A DNA stretch of 64,000 bases from G965279355 sp965279355 (GTDB lineage Bacteria; Pseudomonadota; Alphaproteobacteria; CACIAM-22H2), in assembly GCA_965279355.1 (NCBI GenBank), contig OZ257155.1, positions 2,542,001 through 2,606,000 on the forward strand. Direction: 5' to 3'. The translations under genes and the position numbers were made by a program. Under the pieces are notes generated by a model that was given only the letters and a program-made list of their open reading frames with translations, had not been told where the DNA came from and searched no databases. Positions 8,162-14,561 of the stretch are shown here, one piece after another; the first letter of the stretch is position 1; the number at the start of each line of letters is the position of its first letter.

Positions 8162-8938
8162 CTAAGCATCGGCCGCCAGGCGATCACCAAGGCCGCGACG
8201 GACTCGCCGCATGACCTGATATGTTGCTTCCAGTTCTGCCTTGGAAATGCCGAAGGTCGCGCGCTTTATCCACGGATTGCGAAGCTGGGTTGCCTGTCGC
8301 ATTGCGTCCAGGCCTTTCGGCGTTAGAACAGCCAGCTTTGATCGCCGATGCTGGGGATTGTCGACCAATTCAACCATTCCGTCCCTGCGTAATCCATTGA
8401 CAGTTCGCTGCACGCTTTGCCTCTGCAGCCCCATGTTGCGAGCGATCTGCGAGACAGTTGCACTGGTGCGCAGCGACCCCAGCACCTGCCAACGCGAACC
8501 GGTCAGGTTGATGGGCTTCACGAGCCGATCTCCCGCAGCCAGAAGCCTCCCATTCAGCCGGAAAGTCTCCAAAAGCAGATCAACGAACACATGGTCCGCG
8601 CGATGCGGATCCCAGGGCGTGGCCTTTGCCAGTGGCTGCGGCGGAGACTGTGACGCTTTCCCCCTGAAAATCTCATTTCCGCGAAAATCGGCGATCCGAT
8701 CCAAGAGGCGCTGAACCTCCTCAAGGACGCGGCGCGCCCCGTCTACAACGACCTCTCCGAGAGAGGTAATGGTCAGGCCGCGCCCGCGTCGTTCGAATAA
8801 TTTCCCACCGATCTCTTTCTCCAAATTGCGCAGGTTGCGCGCGAGCACCGGCTGAGCCATGTGCAGATGCCGTGCAGCCGCTCGCATTCCCGCACAGTCG
8901 ACAATGGCAACGACGTCACGCAACTGATCTAACTTCAC
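8162..8938 (-). CDS. Chimeric regulator: LysR DNA-binding domain fused to a MarR domain
   Basis: This is a single 258-residue open frame. Residues 3-60 are a LysR helix-turn-helix (MKLDQLRDVVAIVDCAG, AARHLHMAQPVLARNLRNLE, KLFERRGRGLTITSLGE), followed by the coiled LysR linker to about residue 86. Instead of the LysR substrate domain there is a short polar linker (residues 87-112). It is followed by a complete MarR-like domain (113-255), with its winged helix at TVSQIARNMGLQRQSVQRTV and wing PQHRRSKLAVLTPKG. The protein so carries two different DNA-binding folds. It lies 72 bases upstream of the metal-ribbon operon in the same direction. Tandem TTGATATCAA palindromes sit 17-37 bases before its start, which suggests autoregulation through the MarR half. 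Confidence 0.85.
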   Translation of the reverse strand: MKLDQLRDVVAIVDCAGMRAAARHLHMAQPVLARNLRNLEKEIGGKLFERRGRGLTITSLGEVVVDGARRVLEEVQRLLDRIADFRGNEIFRGKASQSPPQPLAKATPWDPHRADHVFVDLLLETFRLNGRLLAAGDRLVKPINLTGSRWQVLGSLRTSATVSQIARNMGLQRQSVQRTVNGLRRDGMVELVDNPQHRRSKLAVLTPKGLDAMRQATQLRNPWIKRATFGISKAELEATYQVMRRVRRGLGDRLAADA

Positions 8939-8954
8939 GGCGCACCCCCCACGA

Positions 8955-8975
8955 TTGATATCAAATTGATATCAA
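8955..8975. promoter_or_regulatory. Two tandem TTGATATCAA palindromes, candidate MarR-type operators
   Basis: Two perfect 10-base palindromes TTGATATCAA occupy 8955-8964 and 8966-8975, one helical turn apart. They lie just upstream of the ATG at 8938 of the LysR-MarR regulator. MarR proteins typically bind short AT-rich palindromes of this kind, so self-repression is the simplest reading. The AT-rich stretch stands out against the GC-rich surroundings. Confidence 0.65.
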
Positions 8976-9096
8976 TTATGCAGAGCCCTGACAATTGCCA
9001 AGACATTCCATGTGCTTGTCCGGGTCGAATCCGGCACTTGCCCGCGTCTGGGGACTGACCCCTTTCTCAAACAGGCACCGGCCTCACCGGCGATTT

Positions 9097-10182
9097 TCAG
9101 AGTTCCTTCAGCCGCGGCAGTACTTTTGTCCCAAAGAGTTCGATGGAACGCATGGTTTTCTCGCCGAGGTGAACGCCGATGCCGAGGTCGATATTACCGG
9201 CGCCGAGTTCGTCCCTGATCCGCTGCACCTGTTTCAGCGCTGTCTCAGGGCTGCCGACAATCAGCTGGCCGAGCTCGATGCGCTCTGAAAGCTCGCGTTT
9301 GGCGTTGCGGGTTGTCTGGCCGACATAGTCTCGTCCGTAATATCCGGATTCCGTTGCCGCCTGGAAAACCGGCTTGTTCTGCTCCGTCAGATTGACCCGC
9401 GGCGGCAGGGTATTCATGTCGTCGAAGGCCTGTTGATCGGTGTCGGCGACATGAAACTGCGTGCGATACATGATGTTGTCGGGTGTCGGTGACCAGCCCG
9501 CCGCCTTGGCGCTCGCGACGTAATGGGCCGAGGCCTTCTTGGCGATCGGCACCGTCGTAAAGGCAAAGCCGGCGCCGATCTGGTTCTGCGCGGCAAACTC
9601 GCCTGCTTCCGGGCTGGCGGCCGACATAAAGAGCGGCACATCCGTCTGAACCGGCTTCGGCCAGATCGAGATCGCCTGATACTGGTAATAGCGGCCAACC
9701 CAGCCAAACGGCTCCCGCTCGCTCCAGGCCCGACGAATCAAATGGACCGCTTCGGCAAACCGCTCACGCGATTCGGCGGGATTGATGTTGTAGGTGACAT
9801 ATTCATTGGCGGTGCCGCGCATGAGACCGGCGATCAGCCGGCCGCCCGACATCGTGTCGATCATGGCGAATTCTTCTGCGACCCGGACCGGATTCAAAAT
9901 GGGAATCGTCGGGCCCAGGACGGCGATTTTTGCGCGCTTCACGATCTGGCAGAGCGCGCCGGCAATGACCATCGGATTGGGGGTCATCGAGATATTCGAG
10001 TAATGGTGTTCGGCGACGGTGACGGCGTCAAAACCGAACTCGTCACCGCACCGCATATGATCGAACGCCGTCTCCATCGAGCGCATGGCGAGCTCTGGCG
10101 AGTAGTGTTTGCCGGGGAGCGGCCATACGGCGTATGGCGTTTCTCCGACATAGGGGATGTTGCAGAACAATGAGGCTTTCAT
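9097..10182 (-). CDS. Luciferase-like flavin-dependent monooxygenase
   Basis: This 361-residue protein belongs to the bacterial luciferase-like TIM-barrel family, which uses reduced FMN (or F420 in some members) to oxygenate organic substrates. Family features include the opening ASLFCNIPYVG, VAEHHYSN near residue 57, the GPTIPILNPVRVAEE strand that shapes the flavin pocket, and GRLIAGLMRGTANEY around residue 115. The length is normal. It lies 54 bases after the alpha/beta hydrolase at 10237 on the same strand, so the two are likely co-transcribed. No dedicated flavin reductase is in the window. The substrate is unknown. Confidence 0.82.
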   Translation of the reverse strand: MKASLFCNIPYVGETPYAVWPLPGKHYSPELAMRSMETAFDHMRCGDEFGFDAVTVAEHHYSNISMTPNPMVIAGALCQIVKRAKIAVLGPTIPILNPVRVAEEFAMIDTMSGGRLIAGLMRGTANEYVTYNINPAESRERFAEAVHLIRRAWSEREPFGWVGRYYQYQAISIWPKPVQTDVPLFMSAASPEAGEFAAQNQIGAGFAFTTVPIAKKASAHYVASAKAAGWSPTPDNIMYRTQFHVADTDQQAFDDMNTLPPRVNLTEQNKPVFQAATESGYYGRDYVGQTTRNAKRELSERIELGQLIVGSPETALKQVQRIRDELGAGNIDLGIGVHLGEKTMRSIELFGTKVLPRLKEL

Positions 10183-10236
10183 ACCGGTCTTCTCAGGTTT
10201 GATTCAGTGAAGCGGCCGCCGACAGCATGAACGCCG

Positions 10237-11034
10237 TCACGGATAGATAAGGTCGCTCTTATCCCGCACGAGGAATTTCTCTTTGCGCGCGAAAAACTCG
10301 GCCGCGGTCGCCGCGAGTGCTTCGGGACGGTCCTGATCGATCGCGTGCGCGGCGTCGTAGACCATGAAGATGTTGCAGTTGGGGATGATCTCCTTGAAGA
10401 GATGCGCGCCTTCCGGTGGCGTGACCTTATCGACCGTGCCGAACAGCGCCAGCACCGGATGCGGCAGGCTTTTGAGCCGCTCTTCAAACGGAGCGTCCCG
10501 CGGCGGCCCCAGGACGCGCATCGACAGCGCGGCATTCTTGGCGGTGATTTCGGGGTTCCGGGGCACACCACTCTTGTGGCGCTCGGGATGCGCGTACATC
10601 AGCTTCAAGGCTTCCTCGGGCGAAACCTGTGTCGGCACCGGCCCCTGCTTCTCGCGGATCGCCGCCGGGGCAATCAGAACGATCGCATCGATCTGCTCGG
10701 GCTTCTGGAGCGCCATCCACAGCGCCACTTTCGACCCGAACGACGTGCCCATCAGGCAGTGTTTCTCGATCTTCAGCGCCGCCACCGCTTCATTCATCGT
10801 GCGGGCAAGATCTTCGGTTGACGTTGAGCGCAGGTTCTCCGGAGAAGTACCAAAGCCCGGCATTTCGAAGGTAATGACGCGAAACTGCTTCGCCAGCAGA
10901 TCGTGCGCAGGAGACAGGCGCAGCCCTCCGCCCCCGTGCATGCAGACCAGCGGCGGACCTTCCCCACACTCTTGAAAGCGGATGCGGAACCCATCCGCTT
11001 CAACATACGCCTCTTTAAAACGTTCTCCGGCCAT
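10237..11034 (-). CDS. Alpha/beta-hydrolase
   Basis: This 265-residue hydrolase has the catalytic triad layout of the family. The nucleophile elbow is G-T-S98-F-G, the acid is probably the Asp in LFGTVDKVTPPEG and the base is the His in DAAHAIDQDRP. The oxyanion region is CMHGGGGLRL near residue 33. Such enzymes split C-C, ester or lactone bonds in ring-cleavage products. It is the first gene of a two-gene unit with the luciferase-like monooxygenase, and a TetR regulator is divergently encoded 120 bases away. The exact reaction cannot be assigned. Confidence 0.8.
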   Translation of the reverse strand: MAGERFKEAYVEADGFRIRFQECGEGPPLVCMHGGGGLRLSPAHDLLAKQFRVITFEMPGFGTSPENLRSTSTEDLARTMNEAVAALKIEKHCLMGTSFGSKVALWMALQKPEQIDAIVLIAPAAIREKQGPVPTQVSPEEALKLMYAHPERHKSGVPRNPEITAKNAALSMRVLGPPRDAPFEERLKSLPHPVLALFGTVDKVTPPEGAHLFKEIIPNCNIFMVYDAAHAIDQDRPEALAATAAEFFARKEKFLVRDKSDLIYP

Positions 11035-11068
11035 AGCTCAGGAACCTTTTCTGATTTTACACTTACCG

Positions 11069-11082
11069 ACCGTTTATACGGT
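11069..11082. promoter_or_regulatory. ACCGT-TTAT-ACGGT palindrome, candidate TetR operator
   Basis: A perfect inverted repeat with 5-base arms and a 4-base centre lies in the 120-base gap between the hydrolase start (11034) and the TetR start (11155). Size and position fit a TetR-family operator controlling both divergent promoters. Confidence 0.5.
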
Positions 11083-11154
11083 TTGTTTGCAGGAGACGCA
11101 AGCGCGGTTTTGGTTTAAAACTCCCGCAGCCAATCATCCGGACCGATCGCCAGA

Positions 11155-11802
11155 ATGACGCGCCGCAGAACACAGGACGAACGCATTGAGGAAACCCGTG
11201 AGCGCCTCCTCAGCGCAGCCGTCAGAATTCTAAGCAAACGAGGCTACGCGAATTTTCGGCTCGCAGAGGTTTCGGACGTTTCGGGAGTCTCTCGGGGCGG
11301 CCTGATTCATCACTACCCTTCCAAAGATGCTCTCGTGGAAGGCGTTCTCGAATACGTCTTTGGTCGCCTGCTCAAACGGACTGAAGCGAAGCTCGATGGC
11401 GTCACCGATGTGGCGTCGGCGATTTCGGCGATGATTGAAAGCGGTCTGGATTTTTTCTTTGGGACAGATTTTCCAATCTATATCGACCTGGTGCTCGCCA
11501 CCCGCCAAGGTGGGACTCTCCCCAGAACGGCACGAGCCTTAGCCCGGCGCCAAAGTCTTTCCATAGAGGAATCATGGACAGCGACATTGGTCTCCTTCGG
11601 GCTGGACGAACCTACGGCGAGAAATGTGGTCAGCATGATCTGGAGCTTGATGCGCGGTCTTGCCATCAAAGCGATCGGCGCCGGCGAGACAGCGGAAAGA
11701 GATAGGATAATCGATTTCGCGATGAAGACCGTACAGTCACATCTGAGCTATCGCGGTGCCAGCCTCGACACGGATCCATACGCCTTATCAGCGAGGAAAT
11801 AA
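11155..11802 (+). CDS. TetR-family transcriptional regulator
   Basis: This 215-residue regulator has a TetR helix-turn-helix at residues ~18-60: RERLLSAAVRILSKRGYANF, then SDVSGVSRGGLIHHYPSKDALV, which is the signature recognition helix and the HY-S-K-D capping motif. The C-terminal half is the variable ligand pocket. It is divergent from the hydrolase and monooxygenase pair and probably represses both them and itself through the palindrome at 11069. The ligand is likely a pathway intermediate. Confidence 0.88.
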   Translation: MTRRRTQDERIEETRERLLSAAVRILSKRGYANFRLAEVSDVSGVSRGGLIHHYPSKDALVEGVLEYVFGRLLKRTEAKLDGVTDVASAISAMIESGLDFFFGTDFPIYIDLVLATRQGGTLPRTARALARRQSLSIEESWTATLVSFGLDEPTARNVVSMIWSLMRGLAIKAIGAGETAERDRIIDFAMKTVQSHLSYRGASLDTDPYALSARK

Positions 11803-11997
11803 TTGTCGTAGGGAACAGTCACTGTCGAACTATTCTCCGCCATATTTTCCTGCTTAACCGAGCGAATCAGAATGAGGGCCCGGCCGTTTCCCAAGGAACC
11901 AGAAGGACTCCGGAAAGCTGGAAATGATGCGTTGCCCTTAACAAGAGCGATTTTGATGACGGGCAAATAACAACCTGTCCGCCTTTTGCTGAAATAT

Positions 11998-13392
11998 TCA
12001 AACGGCTATCGTCAAAGGAATCATATCGCGAGCCGAAGCGTTGTCTCGATCCAGGTCACGGCAGGCGTCGATCAAGGTGGCGAATTGTTGGGCTGAGATC
12101 GCAATACCGGGCTGTATCGGCTGCAGGCGACGGACCTCCTCGTCGAAATCCCAAATGAATTCGCGACCGGTGCCGTCCTTGGTGAAGCTGCGGCCGTCCT
12201 TGGTGAAGATCGTGATACGCGGGGCGAAAAGCGGCCGATCGACAACGGGGATCAGTGTCACCCGTTTCATCAGGTCGAGGACTTCCGGCGGATCAGGCTC
12301 CTTGTAGCCGTCCATCATGTTGCGCAGCATCGGATAACCGCCAGTTACGGCGCCATAGGCCGTAAAGTAATGGGTGCTGCCGGGTTTGGCACGATTGTCG
12401 CTGCCGGGCATCGGAAAGGCCGGGCTCGGATACTGGGTTTCAAACCAGTTCACCACCGCTTCGATGCGGTCGATATCGGCCGGCGCGATCTTCTTCTCGG
12501 CGCACAGCTGGGCCGTGACGTCGACATGCGCGATGTTGAAACCCGCGACCGAATAAATCCGGTAGAGCGTCTCTAGGAACATCCAGTCGCGACCCAGCCC
12601 TTCGGTGATCTTCGAGATATCGGTCTTGAGCAGGCCGGTGAAGCTGTGGGTCAGCCGTCCGGTATTGCTGCCGGCATAGGAATGATAGAAGCCCGCATCG
12701 CCTTCCAGCGTGGTTTCGCCGCCCGGCGTACCGAGCTTCGCCATCGACACCGCCAGCAGTGCATTGCGGACCGCCGCTCCCTCGCGTAATGAGCGCCCAC
12801 CGCTCCGCCCGCCTTCGAGATTACCGCCGGCGAGATTGACGCATTGCGCGATCGCGCTGTGAATCTGCTCTTCGTTCAACCCGTGGATCTTGGCGGCCGC
12901 GACGGCCGCGCCGAAAATCCCGAAAACTGGGCCGGCATGGAAGCCACGCGCCATGATGGTCGCGATGAAATCCGCCGCCATACGCTCCATCACCTCGTAC
13001 CCAGCGACGAGTCCGGTGAGGAACTCGCGGCCGGAGCAACGGGTGATCTCGGCCGCGACAAGTGCCGCGGGTATGATCGCCGCACCCGGATGCGTGAGCA
13101 TGCGGAACGTATCCCACTTGCCACCGGCCAGGATCATCTCGGAATTGACGAAGGCGGCACCGGCTTTCGTCAGCTTGTCGCCGGTGCACAAAACTGTCGC
13201 GACACCGTCGCTCGAGCCTTCCTCCTCCCGCATTAGCGCCAGAGCCTGCTTGGCTGGCGGCTTACCATGCGCAAGAAGCGCCGAGCCGAGCGCCTGAAGC
13301 GTTACACCCTTGGCGCGGTCGACGACGTCGGCCGGCAGATCCTCGAATTTGAGGTTGGCGACGAAGGATGCGAACTGCCGGCTCAGAGACAT
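11998..13392 (-). CDS. MmgE/PrpD-family protein
   Basis: This 464-residue protein matches the MmgE/PrpD family (2-methylcitrate dehydratase, cis-aconitate decarboxylase, iminodisuccinate epimerase relatives). Typical segments are LTHPGAAIIPAALVAAE, the helical FGAAVAAAKIHGLNEEQ, and SYAGSNTGRLTHSFT. Length is normal. Members dehydrate, isomerise or decarboxylate polycarboxylic acids. It is the last gene of the block that begins with the amidohydrolase, 29 bases after the TauD-like gene, and may process an acid released by it. The specific substrate is unknown. Confidence 0.85.
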   Translation of the reverse strand: MSLSRQFASFVANLKFEDLPADVVDRAKGVTLQALGSALLAHGKPPAKQALALMREEEGSSDGVATVLCTGDKLTKAGAAFVNSEMILAGGKWDTFRMLTHPGAAIIPAALVAAEITRCSGREFLTGLVAGYEVMERMAADFIATIMARGFHAGPVFGIFGAAVAAAKIHGLNEEQIHSAIAQCVNLAGGNLEGGRSGGRSLREGAAVRNALLAVSMAKLGTPGGETTLEGDAGFYHSYAGSNTGRLTHSFTGLLKTDISKITEGLGRDWMFLETLYRIYSVAGFNIAHVDVTAQLCAEKKIAPADIDRIEAVVNWFETQYPSPAFPMPGSDNRAKPGSTHYFTAYGAVTGGYPMLRNMMDGYKEPDPPEVLDLMKRVTLIPVVDRPLFAPRITIFTKDGRSFTKDGTGREFIWDFDEEVRRLQPIQPGIAISAQQFATLIDACRDLDRDNASARDMIPLTIAV

Positions 13393-13421
13393 CGGGATCC
13401 TTTTTCTGCCCTAGGCGGAAC

Positions 13422-14432
13422 CTAGAGAGCGTTGACGAGGTCCCGATAATAGACCGGGATCATCGGACGGCCGCCCTTCGGCACCCGTAGCCACAGACGC
13501 AGCAGGAGCCGCTTGTACTTGGGCTCGTCGTCGTCTTCGAAATGCGTGCGCGAGTGCAGGATCGTCATATTGTGCCAGAACGTCATGTCACCTGATTCCA
13601 GCTGGAAGTAGGTGATGTTCTCCGGATTCACCAGAAAATCGTTCATGTAGTCCATCGCTTCGCGGAGCTTCGGCGGGAGGGTTCCGGTGTATTTCTCGGC
13701 ATGATTAAAGTAGGCACGGTTGTAATAGCAGGACAGCTTGCCCTTGAAGTAGCTGAACACCGGGACCGTATACGGCGTCAATTCCTGGCCGCGGCGTTCC
13801 GCCTCTCGCGTGGCGAACTGATAGCCCTCGTAGAACGGCTCGAGCAGGTCGGGGCGCTTTTCCAGAAACTCGTTATGCGCCGCGAGTGAGCTGACCATCC
13901 CACTCATGCCGCCGGTCCGCGACCGCCGGACGCACATCAGGCCGATGATCTCGTGCGTGTCGGCATGTGCGACCAGTTCGCCCAGGCTGGTATAGGCGCG
14001 CGGCGAGAAGTTCGGATTCGGCGGCTCATACTGAACGCGGCCGAGGCGGTCGCCGCGCGGACTTTGCACCACGCCGACACCAAGATGTGTGCCAAGGCCC
14101 CAATAGATGCGCTCGAACTGTTCAGGGTTGTAACGCTCCGGCGTCACGCCGGAGACCACGATAAAGCCACGGCCGTTCTGAATCTGGTCGAAGGCCTCCG
14201 CCATCAGGGTATTGATTAGCGGGTGGTCGAAGTCGGACCGGATGATGTCCTGCGGCTGCAGATGGCAGGTCTGCGCCAGCAATTGATCGATCGCGTCCAG
14301 ATGATCGTCCGTCAACCGAAGGGTAAAGGTCTCCTTCGGACCGATATCGGCCGCCTTCCATGCGCTCGGCGGTCCGATGATCTCTTTGCACATTTCGGTG
14401 CGAAAGCGCTGGATCGGCTGCTGCATGTTCAT
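13422..14432 (-). CDS. TauD/TfdA-type Fe(II)/2-oxoglutarate-dependent dioxygenase
   Basis: This 336-residue enzyme has the 2-His-1-carboxylate iron site of the family. H156-A-D158 lies in GELVAHADTHEIIGL, and the distal His is within FWHNMTILHSRTHFED. The Arg that holds 2-oxoglutarate is probably in KRLLLRLWLRVPKG. Members hydroxylate or cleave C-N, C-O or C-S bonds of small acids. A good AAGGAG ribosome site precedes the ATG at 14432. The 129-base gap upstream holds two GTCCGGAC palindromes, so this gene and the PrpD-like gene probably have their own regulated promoter. Confidence 0.83.
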   Translation of the reverse strand: MNMQQPIQRFRTEMCKEIIGPPSAWKAADIGPKETFTLRLTDDHLDAIDQLLAQTCHLQPQDIIRSDFDHPLINTLMAEAFDQIQNGRGFIVVSGVTPERYNPEQFERIYWGLGTHLGVGVVQSPRGDRLGRVQYEPPNPNFSPRAYTSLGELVAHADTHEIIGLMCVRRSRTGGMSGMVSSLAAHNEFLEKRPDLLEPFYEGYQFATREAERRGQELTPYTVPVFSYFKGKLSCYYNRAYFNHAEKYTGTLPPKLREAMDYMNDFLVNPENITYFQLESGDMTFWHNMTILHSRTHFEDDDEPKYKRLLLRLWLRVPKGGRPMIPVYYRDLVNAL

Positions 14433-14480
14433 CGGGCGTCTCCTTGCCGTTGCCTGTCTTGCCGCAGGCGGTCGTCAAAT

Positions 14481-14494
14481 CGGTCCGGACAATA
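14481..14494. promoter_or_regulatory. GTCCGGAC palindrome, site 1 (before TauD-like gene)
   Basis: The site reads CGGTCCGGACAATA; the perfect core GTCCGGAC is at 14483-14490. It is one of seven related palindromes in promoter gaps between 14.4 and 24.2 kb, and a candidate operator of the GntR regulator at 23273. Confidence 0.6.
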
Positions 14495-14535
14495 TCGCGC
14501 CACCCGGAAAAGTCAATCAAACAGAGGGCAATTAA

Positions 14536-14549
14536 ATTGTCCGGACATT
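14536..14549. promoter_or_regulatory. GTCCGGAC palindrome, site 2 (before TauD-like gene)
   Basis: The site reads ATTGTCCGGACATT, an almost perfect 14-base palindrome. It lies 53 bases from site 1, about five helical turns, and could allow cooperative binding by a GntR dimer pair. Confidence 0.65.
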
Positions 14550-14561
14550 TTACAGCCCGCT

